DNA from: Paenibacillus melissococcoides
Lineage (GTDB): Bacteria > Bacillota > Bacilli > Paenibacillales > Paenibacillaceae
Assembly: GCA_944800085.1 (NCBI GenBank)
Contig: CALYLO010000019.1
Location: 1-64,000 of the forward strand
Length of the DNA stretch: 64,000 nucleotides
Reading direction: 5' to 3'
Part shown: one piece after another, positions 16,463 through 24,573 of the stretch
How positions within the stretch are numbered: position 1 is the stretch's first letter
Layout of the letters: each line of letters starts with the position of its first letter
Translations under genes and position numbers: made by a program
The notes under the pieces: model-generated
Databases searched by the model: none
Told to the model about the DNA's origin: nothing
What the model saw: only the letters and a program-made list of their open reading frames with translations

Positions 16463-16706
16463 GGTACTCCCTCTCTTCCTTACTTAGTTCAACCTTATCG
16501 ATCTTTGTTTCGACTCTCTTAACCAAGTCAGCAGGCCGCGGCATGTATTCTGATTGCTGTAGGCACTCAATAAGAGCCTTCTTTGCAACTTCATAATCCA
16601 TGTGCCCTATCACTTCGTGCCACGCTTCGAGCTTATTTCGTGTAATGTCTATAGCGTAAAATTCCCCGATTCTCTCGAGCAGCGCATTCACTTCTGTGAG
16701 CTTCAA
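16416..16706 (-). CDS. Helicase loader/inhibitor, G39P-like
   Basis: 96 residues. MKLTEVNALLERIGEFYAID, then WHEVIGHMDYEVAKKALIEC and PRPADLVKRV are typical of the SPP1 G39P family, which binds DnaB-type helicase and delivers it to the replisome organizer. Its position between organizer (upstream) and helicase (downstream) matches SPP1-like phages. Confidence 0.75.
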   Translation of the reverse strand: MKLTEVNALLERIGEFYAIDITRNKLEAWHEVIGHMDYEVAKKALIECLQQSEYMPRPADLVKRVETKIDKVELSKEEREYLEQLHRKQRERNTTA

Positions 16707-16709
16707 TCC

Positions 16710-17501
16710 TTACTGCCCCCTTTCAAGAGCTTGGAGTTCTTCCGGACTTAACCGCCCTCTTGCTCTTGGTTGTTGATTATTCATCCTCTGCAACTTCTGC
16801 TTGGCTTCCTCATCAGTTGCCCCTCTTAATATTCCGAAGGTATAATCCTCTTTCGCTTTACTCAATTTCTCACTGCCCATATGTGTCTTTATTGCATATT
16901 CAACTCGGATAGGAGAATAGCGGGCGAACTGCTCGTAAACTTTTATGAATATTCCATCGCTTAATTTCTTCCCTTTCCTCATGTTCGCTATAAACTCAAA
17001 ATAGCTGTCGATGAGTTCTAGCAATTCCGGGTTGTAGCGGGAGCGGAAATTTTCAATTTGCGCGGATATATTATTATTCTTTTCATTCTTATCATTCTTG
17101 TTTATATCCAACGACTGTTTCCCGACTGTTACTTTCATGTCATCATCAGCCTGATAAATGTCCCATGATACAAGGGAAATCATTGTATATTTCCTGTTAC
17201 CCGAATCGACCGTTATCATGCCCTCTTTCTCGAGCCACTCCAGGACCGATGAGACAGTTTTAACGTTGGGTTCCTTCCATATGCCGCGCTCATACCAACC
17301 AACACCCTTGGCAATGTTTCTGAGGGATGTCATATGTTGCCCAGGGAAAACTTTGACCCTGTTTCCGTCCCTCATCGGGATCTCGTTTTCGTGATGGTTA
17401 ACCATGTATTTCAGGTATTGCCATATCCGGTGATAGAGAGGGGGCATTGACCAAATATCACTTTCAAGCTCCTGCCTGTAATCTTTAATCCACCCCGCCA
17501 T
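16710..17501 (-). CDS. Replication initiation protein / replisome organizer N-terminal type
   Basis: 263 residues. The N-terminal half is a winged-helix replisome-organizer domain (LYHRIWQYLKYMVNHHEN, SVLEWLEKEGMITVDSGNRK). The C-terminal half (SYFEFIANMRKGKKLSDG, TFGILRG) resembles the DnaD-like or G38P C-terminal part. It would bind the phage origin and recruit loader and helicase encoded next. The ends are separated by 3 bases from the loader gene. Confidence 0.78.
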   Translation of the reverse strand: MAGWIKDYRQELESDIWSMPPLYHRIWQYLKYMVNHHENEIPMRDGNRVKVFPGQHMTSLRNIAKGVGWYERGIWKEPNVKTVSSVLEWLEKEGMITVDSGNRKYTMISLVSWDIYQADDDMKVTVGKQSLDINKNDKNEKNNNISAQIENFRSRYNPELLELIDSYFEFIANMRKGKKLSDGIFIKVYEQFARYSPIRVEYAIKTHMGSEKLSKAKEDYTFGILRGATDEEAKQKLQRMNNQQPRARGRLSPEELQALERGQ

Positions 17502-17548
17502 TCAATCACCTTCTGTCCCAGTTAGATTTAAGTAGAACCCTATTCACT

Positions 17549-17843
17549 TTATCCTCCAAAGGCAGCTTCAAATAAGCGCTCCATTGCGCTCTCGTCCTTG
17601 TCCAGGATGCGATACACGATCTGAGTGAGCATAGAAGTCGTAACATTCCTCTTTATCAACGCCTTGCAAGGCAGAATAGAGCCCGTTTGCAAGAGACTCA
17701 AGATCCCCCTTTAGCGGGAAGGCTCGCCAATTGAATCCAAGGTGATGATACTTGCCCTGGAACTCTGCTGTATCCCGCTTCGGATATGGGTTCATGAAGT
17801 AGAGAAGCTCAATTGTTTTTGCCCGCTCCAGTCCCGCCGTCAT
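17549..17843 (-). pseudogene. Small phage protein, frameshifted C-terminus
   Basis: ATG at 17843 reads MTAGLERAKTIELLYFMNPY and YDFYAHSDRV, then the frame degenerates. In another frame RILDKDESAMERLFEAAFGG ends naturally at 17549. The 295-nt span is one over a multiple of three, and the break is at 17610-17614, where loss of TA or gain of T both fit. A 97-99 residue protein is restored. Function unknown. Confidence 0.6.
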
Positions 17844-18190
17844 TTCGAGGTTCCCCCTTCATCGGCAGTCGAGAGAAGGGCTGCTTCCTGAGATTTCATT
17901 ATTTTCCTTAGATAGAAATACCCTTTAACAAAACCATTTACGAAGTATTCCTCGTGTTCAAAACTAGCGAGATTGTTTATCTTGTCCTCTAGATCAAAAG
18001 ATTGCTCTCCAATATCTTTGTCCACTAAATTAGAGAGATTATCTAAAGCTGAATACAGTTCAGCCTTCGCTTCTGCAACGGCTGGACATGTTCTTCCTTC
18101 TACCTTTCCTACATCTCGAAACATTGCTGTAGCGATTTCTCGAATCAACATTTCAGTTTCAAAATCTATAATTACCGAATTATTCCCCAT
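17840..18190 (-). CDS. Hypothetical phage protein, 116 residues
   Basis: ATG at 18190 preceded by GGGAGAG; the upstream extension to 18358 looks non-coding and overlaps the next gene region. It reads MGNNSVIIDFETEMLIREIA with a conserved-looking helical body (AKAELYSALDNLSNLVDKDI). No recognised motif. Confidence 0.5.
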   Translation of the reverse strand: MGNNSVIIDFETEMLIREIATAMFRDVGKVEGRTCPAVAEAKAELYSALDNLSNLVDKDIGEQSFDLEDKINNLASFEHEEYFVNGFVKGYFYLRKIMKSQEAALLSTADEGGTSK

Positions 18191-18284
18191 TATCGACACT
18201 CTCCCGTATGGGTTCCCCTTGCACAACATGAAATGATTATGTATAATGTTGCGCAAAGGGATACCTTGATTATTGTTCGTCGCC

Positions 18285-18647
18285 TTAACGTCCCGCCAAA
18301 GACAGGTTAAGGTGATTTTTATTTTGTGCTGGAAGCACGCCAATATAGATATGATCAATAGAAATCCTATACAGTTCGCACAATTTTCTGAATGTAGGGT
18401 AATGCATTTTTCGGTTATCTTCCTCGTATTTTTCGATACTGCTTACCGAAATGCCGGTCTTCTCTGATACCTGCTTGTAACTCAGGCCCACGTTTTGACG
18501 CGCTTCGCGGAATGTTATCTTGCCTTTCGGAATGATTCTCGCCCACTCTTTCAATTCCGCTTCCAGTTCTGCAATATCCCTGTCTATCGTTTCCGGAGAT
18601 GTACCCAGAGCCTTCATGTCCTTTATGATCTCATCAATGGATCGCAT
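18285..18647 (-). CDS. XRE-family helix-turn-helix protein
   Basis: 120 residues from ATG at 18647 (MRSIDEIIKDMKALGTSPET). After an N-terminal helix the HTH is visible as ITFREARQNVGLSYKQVSEK and ISVSSIEKYEEDNRKMHYPT. Runs in the early operon rather than beside the divergent repressor; possibly a secondary regulator. Confidence 0.7.
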   Translation of the reverse strand: MRSIDEIIKDMKALGTSPETIDRDIAELEAELKEWARIIPKGKITFREARQNVGLSYKQVSEKTGISVSSIEKYEEDNRKMHYPTFRKLCELYRISIDHIYIGVLPAQNKNHLNLSLAGR

Positions 18648-18681
18648 CGTTTTTTTCTTCCTCCTCCTCGTTAATGCCTCG

Positions 18682-19107
18682 TCATACCATCTCTTCAGGA
18701 CGACTAAGGGTAAAGTAAATATTCCCGTCATTGTCTCTATTGTCGCAAAATTTATCAAATTCCCATCCGTCATGCATGAGATCCGCCAAAGTTTTAAATC
18801 TTTCCGCGACATTCTGGCGTATATCAATAGCAAAATTCATGTACTCTTCTTCCGGGCAGATATGATTACGGAAGTCCTTGTTTGCCTCTCCCAGAACATC
18901 AGCAAGATGCAACAGGTTTTCGGCTCTTTCTTTAAAGTCGGTAGAGTTGATTGTCTCACCTTTTTTCGAAGCAATTATTGCCTGTTCAGCTGCTTTTTCG
19001 CTTTCTTTTCTGATCCCTTCAGTGGCATCTAACAAATCCTCAAAGCATAGTCCTCTTACAAGTTCAATCAACGCACGTTCTTGTTTAGTCAGTTCCATAG
19101 GTTTCAT
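18682..19107 (-). CDS. Hypothetical phage protein, 141 residues
   Basis: AAGGAGA lies before the ATG at 19107 or 19098. MKPMELTKQERALIELVRGL and a helical, acidic body ending YFTLSRPEEMV. No motif recognised. Located between a micro-gene and the XRE gene in the same direction. Confidence 0.5.
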   Translation of the reverse strand: MKPMELTKQERALIELVRGLCFEDLLDATEGIRKESEKAAEQAIIASKKGETINSTDFKERAENLLHLADVLGEANKDFRNHICPEEEYMNFAIDIRQNVAERFKTLADLMHDGWEFDKFCDNRDNDGNIYFTLSRPEEMV

Positions 19108-19115
19108 TTCTCCTT

Positions 19116-19226
19116 TTATTGCGCAGCTGCTTGCTGCTGATTTTTATTGCGAATATTGCGGACGATAATTGCATGCTGCATAGGGCTACGGTTGAACCAA
19201 AGGCGGGCCAACTCTTGTAAAGTCAT
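19116..19226 (-). CDS. 36-residue micro-protein
   Basis: ATG at 19226 overlaps the TGA of the upstream gene. It reads MTLQELARLWFNRSPMQHAI and ends in a Gln/Ala-rich tail. Too short for the usual ORF cut-off. The coupled start supports expression; function unknown. Confidence 0.45.
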   Translation of the reverse strand: MTLQELARLWFNRSPMQHAIIVRNIRNKNQQQAAAQ

Positions 19227-19765
19227 GACTGCTCACCGTCAATATAACCTACTGTCAACACCTGCTCGCCGCCGCCCAAGACTTTTACGTTCTTAACGAC
19301 TCTACCTTCCTCGATCAGTTGTTTCATGTAGTCTAGTTCTTCATAAAAATCCGGTGATAATACGTTCAACTCAATAACCTTATCTTCAAATTCCCCGGAA
19401 GTATCATCGTAGTCCTTAGCCTTTTCAATGGCTTCTTGCGGTAAAGCATCGCTGTTGAACCATGCGGCGTAATCGTCGCCCATGATGCAAATCAGAATCT
19501 GACAGTCAGTGACCTCCTTAGCAAACGAATGAAAAGCTAGGTCAAACGATAATTCAGTTTCCCCTAGAGTCACAACAAATGTGTCTCCCTCTTCTCCTCC
19601 TTCAATATAGTCTGTAGACACGTCCCCAGGGCCGGACCCGATAAAAGGATCGCTATATCTGGTCATGTTTAATTCCAAACTGCACTGTACGTTGTATTCC
19701 TTCATCACTTCAAACAAGTGCATAACTTCGCCAGCATTTGATTCTTTCAATTGAATTGTCGACAT
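19223..19765 (-). CDS. Hypothetical acidic phage protein, 180 residues
   Basis: MSTIQLKESNAGEVMHLFEV and a strongly acidic, beta-rich body (YIEGGEEGDTFVVTLGETEL). AAGGGG precedes the start. No recognised domain. Confidence 0.5.
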   Translation of the reverse strand: MSTIQLKESNAGEVMHLFEVMKEYNVQCSLELNMTRYSDPFIGSGPGDVSTDYIEGGEEGDTFVVTLGETELSFDLAFHSFAKEVTDCQILICIMGDDYAAWFNSDALPQEAIEKAKDYDDTSGEFEDKVIELNVLSPDFYEELDYMKQLIEEGRVVKNVKVLGGGEQVLTVGYIDGEQS

Positions 19766-19801
19766 GTGAAAACCCCTTTTCCGTTTATTTGTAGATGGTA
19801 A

Positions 19802-20632
19802 TCAAAACAATGTTTGCCCATTTGTTTCCTCAATTTTTCGCAAAAGATTATTTGAAGGAGTCCACAAAGGAACATATTTTAATCCTCGTTCAAAGTCCTT
19901 TAGGTAGGTGTTGCTATAGGAATTTACTTTGAAATACTCCTTATAATCGTTCCATAAAGCCGTATATACTTCGCTTCTCAGACTTCTATCACGGTATGCG
20001 TTTGACTTCTTACCGCCTATGATGTTTACGACTCTAGCGTTACCAGCCTTCTTTAACTCTTGTTGTTTCGCATAATCAATGGTTGTCTTGTTCTCCAAAT
20101 TATCAACGCGAGCATCTAGCTTTTGAATCTTTACATCTTGAATAAAAATGGCTTGCAGCTCAGGGCTTAGATTCTCTGGTCTGAAAGCATCCGGCAAGAA
20201 GGCTTCAGCAAGCACATCCTTAGCTCGTAGTTGGTATTCGATTAGACGCCGTGCAACTTCTGGTTGTCGTTCCTGTATGTTAGGAGTGATTGAAATCTTA
20301 GCAAGCCACAAAGGAAGGAAATCAAGTTCAATGACTAATACTTCCTGCAATCCGCCATTGGTAGGGAGCGTCATATTTGACGCGCCTTGATTCAGCACGA
20401 CATCAGATTGTATTTTTTTGACTTGAGTATCGGAATGATTCTTATCAAACCCGATTCCACGACAGACCCATTTAACCCCTATATATACCTTTCCATCATT
20501 TGCTCTAACTCCCAAAATCTCAGCCCCGTGAAACGGAACCATCTTTTGTTCTACCGGGTAGATACTGCTTGCTTCTTTTTCCTGCTTGTCCATCCAGTTA
20601 TTCATGGACTCATTGAATTGATCCTTGTTCAA
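19802..20632 (-). CDS. Phage antirepressor (P22 AR N-terminal plus ORF6C-like domain)
   Basis: 276 residues. The N-terminal P22_AR_N-type domain covers about 28-150 (MVPFHGAEILGVRANDGKVY, VCRGIGFDKNHSDTQVKKI, LPLWLAKISITPNI). The C-terminal domain (VNIIGGKKSNAY, YKEYFKVNSYSNTYLKDFER) resembles ORF6C. Such proteins oppose repressors during induction. Frame intact. Confidence 0.8.
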   Translation of the reverse strand: MNKDQFNESMNNWMDKQEKEASSIYPVEQKMVPFHGAEILGVRANDGKVYIGVKWVCRGIGFDKNHSDTQVKKIQSDVVLNQGASNMTLPTNGGLQEVLVIELDFLPLWLAKISITPNIQERQPEVARRLIEYQLRAKDVLAEAFLPDAFRPENLSPELQAIFIQDVKIQKLDARVDNLENKTTIDYAKQQELKKAGNARVVNIIGGKKSNAYRDRSLRSEVYTALWNDYKEYFKVNSYSNTYLKDFERGLKYVPLWTPSNNLLRKIEETNGQTLF

Positions 20633-20688
20633 TTTCCTCTCCCCTTTCTATTTAGTCCGCGATCGATTAGGTCGATAGCGAATTAATT

Positions 20689-20946
20689 TCAACTCAATTT
20701 TGAGTTCAACGCCGCCTCATTTTTCGATCTCATGTATCTTTCAGGCGGTACAAAATGAGAAACCCCTCCGGCTCTTCGCTTTTCGGCCTTTATCTGCTTG
20801 AGAATGCATGAAACCCTATTGCATACCAACGCCGGGCCGATTTCCCATACCTCCTGACCGAATACAATAGCCCTGCCGCATGCCGGGCAGAAGTCGATTA
20901 TCTCTTCTACGACAGCCGTATCCTGTACATCTGGCAACTGCATCAT
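20689..20946 (-). CDS. Small zinc-finger phage protein
   Basis: 85 residues with CPAC at about 20-23 and VCNRVSC later; likely binds one zinc. Followed by a short basic region (KQIKAEKRRAGG). Start ATG at 20946 or 20943. Function unknown. Confidence 0.5.
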   Translation of the reverse strand: MMQLPDVQDTAVVEEIIDFCPACGRAIVFGQEVWEIGPALVCNRVSCILKQIKAEKRRAGGVSHFVPPERYMRSKNEAALNSKLS

Positions 20947-20979
20947 TTCTATAGTCCTCCCATCGATTGAATTAGGCGC

Positions 20980-21297
20980 TCAACCAGCCCGCATAGGCTT
21001 TCCGTTAAGCTCCTGAAAATGCTTGTCCAAGAATGCCCTCATTCCTGCAGCCCTGAACATCCAGCGGCCGTTGTCGCAGCCGTTCGAGATTAGCTTCATC
21101 TCTTTCTTGAATCGTGGGTTAAGCAGAATGTTCTCGATAAGCCAATCTCGCTTGCGGCATGTTTCGGCTTCAAGCCGTTTTAGATCCCACCATGTACCGC
21201 CGCCAGCTTCTTCAACCAAGCGTTTGACCTCTTCTTTAGCAAGTCGCTGAACAAAATCTTTGTCTACGATTACTTGGAATAAAGGGGATGATTCCAC
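20980..21297 (-). CDS. DUF771-like phage protein
   Basis: 105 residues from GTG at 21297, which has GGGAGGAG five bases upstream; the ATG at 21330 lies before that site. WWDLKRLEAETCRKRDWLIE, NILLNPRFKKEM resemble DUF771, a family of small early phage proteins with a predicted DNA-binding helix. It overlaps the end of the Cro-like gene. Confidence 0.65.
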   Translation of the reverse strand: MESSPLFQVIVDKDFVQRLAKEEVKRLVEEAGGGTWWDLKRLEAETCRKRDWLIENILLNPRFKKEMKLISNGCDNGRWMFRAAGMRAFLDKHFQELNGKPMRAG

Positions 21298-21310
21298 ACT
21301 ATCTCCTCCC

Positions 21311-21531
21311 TCAGCACACTCTAGAACCATGACAACTTTCCACGAATTGCGTCAGAGGTATATCAAGCCCAATCGCCAACTTCTCCAATATCTCGAATGA
21401 CGGACTGTGTTTATTCTCTTCCAATGCTGTTAAGTATGAATAAGAGACCCTGCTTTTTTTGCGAGTCGATATCGAGACATCCCCCTTTCTTCGCGTAATT
21501 GAACTATCGCCTTACCCATTGTTTGACTCAT
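21311..21531 (-). pseudogene. Cro-like XRE regulator, frameshifted
   Basis: ATG at 21531 has GGAGG seven bases upstream. The first frame reads MSQTMGKAIVQLREERGMSR and YRLAKKAG, then stops. The second frame continues SYLTALEENKHSPSFEIL and ends ESCHGSRVC at 21311. The span of 221 nt is one short of 74 codons; adding one base at the CCC at 21448-21450 restores a 73-residue HTH protein. Placed opposite the repressor, it would be the lytic-side regulator. Its loss should favour the lysogenic state. Confidence 0.8.
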
Positions 21532-21551
21532 ATCATCGCCTCCACAGTGTC

Positions 21552-21580
21552 ACTATATAACGATTTATTGTCATATTCAA
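21552..21580 (-). promoter_or_regulatory. Early (Cro-side) promoter
   Basis: On the minus strand TTGAAT (21575-21580) and TATAGT (21552-21557) are 17 bp apart. The -10 overlaps CACTATATAACGAT, which shares the half-site ACTATA and the TATAACGAT core with the operator on the repressor side. Confidence 0.65.
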
Positions 21581-21642
21581 TCTTCGTTATATTTTGTTTT
21601 CGCCATAAAAACATACGTTTGCTTTTGCTCTCTTCGAATATC

Positions 21643-21682
21643 TTGACATTTCGCTATAATTTAGATACTATAACGATATAGT
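21643..21682 (+). promoter_or_regulatory. Repressor promoter with palindromic operator
   Basis: TTGACA (21643-21648), 17-bp spacer, TACTAT (21666-21671). A palindrome ACTATA-ACGA-TATAGT at 21667-21682 covers the -10, as expected for repressor autoregulation. TATAACGAT recurs at 21555-21563. Confidence 0.72.
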
Positions 21683-21717
21683 GATATACCGAAATAAAAT
21701 GATAATGAGGGATTTCC

Positions 21718-22089
21718 ATGGATATCATCCAAAAAATCGAAAAGTTAATGGACCAACGGAAAATGACAAAATATAGGTTGGCAAAAGAATCAGGGCTTCC
21801 TCAATCCACAATTACATCTATAATGAGCGGGAGAATTAAGAATCCTTCGATTGAATCCTTGACTAAAATAGCGGATGCATTAGATGTTCCAATATCTCAT
21901 TTTCTTGGTTTTGATCAACAATATTTCGAAATAGTTGTTCCTAATCCGAAAGATGATCTATCTGAAATCGACGAGGACGTTCGTGCATTAGCTCGAGAGA
22001 TTCAGGATTTAGATTCCGGGGATAAAGATTTATTGAAAGCAATGATTAAGACAATGCGCGACCGCGGGAGAGAGGCGAGAGATAGATAA
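21718..22089 (+). CDS. Phage repressor, XRE family (CI-like)
   Basis: 123 residues. HTH at residues about 6-60 (MTKYRLAKESGLPQSTITSI, NPSIESLTKIADALDVPISH). The C-terminal part is short and acidic, without a self-cleavage domain, so inactivation probably depends on the neighbouring ImmA-like protease, as in ICEBs1 and phi105-type systems. The stop shares bases with the start of the next gene. Confidence 0.88.
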   Translation: MDIIQKIEKLMDQRKMTKYRLAKESGLPQSTITSIMSGRIKNPSIESLTKIADALDVPISHFLGFDQQYFEIVVPNPKDDLSEIDEDVRALAREIQDLDSGDKDLLKAMIKTMRDRGREARDR

Positions 22090-23213
22090 TGTCTTTTCCT
22101 AAATCACCACGATATAAAAAAGTGATGATGTCAGTACAATCTTTCATGGTAAAGGAAAAAATATGCGAGTTCCCAATAGACCCTCTGGAATTTATTCAAA
22201 AAAATAAGTGGGGATTAATAACTTACACCGAACTAGCAAGAATGCACGGTGTAACCATTCCCCAAGTCATAAACGCCTTTCAAAGTGAGGATGGATACAC
22301 AATTGCTGACGAGGTTGGCTATACGATTGCATATAACGATACAATTTCCAATAAGGCCAGAATTAGGTTCACTTTAATGCATGAAATAGGGCATATCTAT
22401 TTAGAGCATTTAAAAGAATTTGATGAAACCATATTGCGGCGAAGCACATTAACCGAGCCCCAATATAGAGTATTAGAGCAAGAGGTTAATTGCTTCGCTC
22501 GCAATGTCTTAGCACCAGCTCCAATCATCAAAAAGCTGGGACTAAAAAAAGAACAGGAACTGGTACATCATTTCGAAATTTCTTTTCATGCTGCTGCCGT
22601 AAGGTTGCAGTTTTTGGAATGGGATTTAAAAAGGTCACTGAATTATCTTTTAATACAAGCCAAAGATTACATATACAGAGCCCTGAATGAAAGAAGTTGC
22701 CCTCAATGCAGCCATTACTTCATTCAAGGCTCAGCAAAATTCTGCCCGATTTGCGGAAATGATGCTCTTTTAAAAAGAAAGGTGGTTGAGCCGGTGATAT
22801 ATCATTCCTATACATTGGACGAAAATGGAAAGCCCTCCATTTGTCCTACCTGTGAAAATGAGCAGATTGATATAGAAGATATTTTTTGTGCAATTTGTGG
22901 TACCGAACTTCAAAATAGATGCACACGTATCGTTGACTGGAATCAAGTTGGTTATCGAGAAGAACCTATATATTGCGATGGAAAAGTATCTGGATATTCA
23001 AGATATTGTACAAAATGTGGAGAAAAAACGACCTATTTTGAAAACGGTCTTCTTCTCCCCTGGAGAGAAGAATATAAAGACAATCGGAAGGCTGAGCGGA
23101 GGCATGAGCTTGAACTAATCGAAGAGGAAATAGAGGAAGAGCTTGAAGAAGAGCGAGAGGAACGAAACAGGGAAAAGCTTAGGGCAATGGCAACTATGTT
23201 TTCGGATATTTAA
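22089..23213 (+). CDS. ImmA/IrrE-type metalloprotease with zinc-ribbon C-terminus
   Basis: 374 residues, overlapping the repressor stop. The protease domain has HEIGH at 98-102 and downstream EQEVNCFARN with a likely third ligand Glu. Family members of this type cleave the cognate phage repressor. Unusually, about 170 residues follow: CPQC/CPIC (204-222), CPTC/CAIC (252-270), and CTKC (307-310) zinc ribbons, then a Glu/Arg-rich helix (338-365). The extra part may sense a signal or bind DNA; this is inference. Confidence 0.82.
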   Translation: MSFPKSPRYKKVMMSVQSFMVKEKICEFPIDPLEFIQKNKWGLITYTELARMHGVTIPQVINAFQSEDGYTIADEVGYTIAYNDTISNKARIRFTLMHEIGHIYLEHLKEFDETILRRSTLTEPQYRVLEQEVNCFARNVLAPAPIIKKLGLKKEQELVHHFEISFHAAAVRLQFLEWDLKRSLNYLLIQAKDYIYRALNERSCPQCSHYFIQGSAKFCPICGNDALLKRKVVEPVIYHSYTLDENGKPSICPTCENEQIDIEDIFCAICGTELQNRCTRIVDWNQVGYREEPIYCDGKVSGYSRYCTKCGEKTTYFENGLLLPWREEYKDNRKAERRHELELIEEEIEEELEEEREERNREKLRAMATMFSDI

Positions 23214-23303
23214 TCAGTTTTTCACACCCTTGAACCGAACATACATTCTGTTAAAGGGTTTTAACACCATAATTAATATCATAAATATTGAGGAGGGGCC
23301 GTA

Positions 23304-24461
23304 ATGGCAAGTTTCCAGAAGTACAAAACTAAAGACGGTTGGAAATGGATGTATAAATACTATTCATCCATTGATCCACTAACCGGCAAAAAGAAGCCAT
23401 CAACAAAGAGGGGGTTTGACACAAAAAAGCAAGCGCAGCTTCATGCAGCGCAAACAGAGCAAGACATAGCAAATGGGACATTTATAGAAGACTCAAAAAA
23501 CCCGACCTTTGAAGCTGTATATAAGCAGTGGTATGCAACACATTCATTAACATTAAAGCCACCAAGCAGGAGGGCGGTTCGTTCTAAGTTCAAGCAACAA
23601 ATACTTCCCCACTTCGGAAAACTAAAAATGAAAGACATTACTAAGCCCTATTGCCAGGAAGTTGTGAACAAAATAGCTGAAAAAATAAAATCAGTTGATA
23701 ATATGCGAATGTATGCCAATCAAGTTTTTGACTATGCGATAAAAATGGACATTATTCAAGCGAATCCAATGGCGCATGCTGTAATCCCAAGGAAAGATAC
23801 AGAGTTTGACGCGGAAGCCGTAGAACTTGCTGAAAAGCGCGATTATTGGGAAAAGCACGAAATCAAACAGTTTCTTAACATTCTAAAAAAAGACTACCCA
23901 TTAATGGACTATGTAATGTTTCACTTATTGATTTACACAGGTGCCCGGAAAGGCGAAGTCTTAGCGCTGCATGAGTCTGACATCGATTCCAAGAACAAAA
24001 CCCTTACCCTAAATAAAACATTGTACCAAGAGAATAACGTATATACCTTTCAGACGCCCAAAACGGCATCTTCTAGGCGTTCTATAAGCTTGGATGAGGT
24101 AACATTCAAGTTACTCAAAAAATGGATTACAAGCGAAAAGAAGCGGTTTTTAGAGTTAGGTCAAAAATGGAATGATAAGCAGCTGCTTTTTACCCGACAA
24201 GACGGCACGCCGTTAAGACTTGCATACCCGAACGACAAGCTTAAAGAAATCATTAGAAAACATAATATTCACCCAATAACGGTACATGGCCTACGCCATA
24301 CACATGCATCTTTACTCTTTGAAGCCGGGGCCAGTATAAAAGAGGTTCAGGAGCGTCTAGGACACTCTAATAGCAAAATGACGATGGACATCTATACCCA
24401 TCTAACAAAGACAGTCAAAGAAAGAACAGCGACGCTTTTCGGGGAATTTATGAGGTCATGA
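23304..24461 (+). CDS. int: Site-specific tyrosine integrase
   Basis: 385 residues. Arm-binding AP2-like N-terminus (KYKTKDGWKWMYKY), SAM-like core-binding domain about 65-165, catalytic domain after 185. Catalytic residues are Arg215 (TGARKGE), His328 and Arg331 (HGLRH), His354 (LGHS) and Tyr364 (DIYTH). All present, so recombination activity is expected. AGGAGGGG precedes the ATG. The gene lies at the phage end beside rpsI. Confidence 0.95.
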   Translation: MASFQKYKTKDGWKWMYKYYSSIDPLTGKKKPSTKRGFDTKKQAQLHAAQTEQDIANGTFIEDSKNPTFEAVYKQWYATHSLTLKPPSRRAVRSKFKQQILPHFGKLKMKDITKPYCQEVVNKIAEKIKSVDNMRMYANQVFDYAIKMDIIQANPMAHAVIPRKDTEFDAEAVELAEKRDYWEKHEIKQFLNILKKDYPLMDYVMFHLLIYTGARKGEVLALHESDIDSKNKTLTLNKTLYQENNVYTFQTPKTASSRRSISLDEVTFKLLKKWITSEKKRFLELGQKWNDKQLLFTRQDGTPLRLAYPNDKLKEIIRKHNIHPITVHGLRHTHASLLFEAGASIKEVQERLGHSNSKMTMDIYTHLTKTVKERTATLFGEFMRS

Positions 24462-24497
24462 CCTTAAATCCCAAAAAATATGGTCAAAATATGGTCA
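24453..24497 (+). repeat. Probable integrase arm-type sites
   Basis: Two perfect adjacent 11-bp repeats AAATATGGTCA at 24476-24486 and 24487-24497, preceded by a 12-bp palindrome AGGTCATGACCT at 24453-24464 that contains the integrase stop codon. All contain GGTCA. Location between int and the inferred attachment site fits arm-type binding sites. Confidence 0.55.
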
Positions 24498-24512
24498 CGG
24501 CAGTTCCTTTGA

Positions 24513-24549
24513 TAAAATTAACGCCCCTGACCAACAAGGGCCAAGGGCG
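24513..24549 (-). terminator. rpsI terminator on phage-end DNA
   Basis: An 11-bp stem (24522-24532 with 24539-24549; two wobble pairs) and six-base loop, followed on the minus strand by TTAATTTTATC. It ends the truA-rplM-rpsI transcript. Confidence 0.65.
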
Positions 24550-24573
24550 ATAATCGTTGATATAACAGGCTTC

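Larger units (their letters stand above)
1..24572. mobile_element. Prophage, right-hand part, integrated at the rpsI 3' end
   Basis: The region contains tail, head, packaging, replication, lysis-lysogeny and integrase genes in ordinary temperate phage order. The left end lies beyond the window. The integrase gene ends at 24461 and rpsI ends at 24574, so the right attachment site is inferred between or at the very end of rpsI; the core cannot be defined without the left junction. Sheath- and tube-like proteins suggest a contractile tail on an HK97-type head. Eighteen indels break head, packaging and regulatory genes, so this is probably a defective prophage, although assembly error is not excluded. 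Confidence 0.93.
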
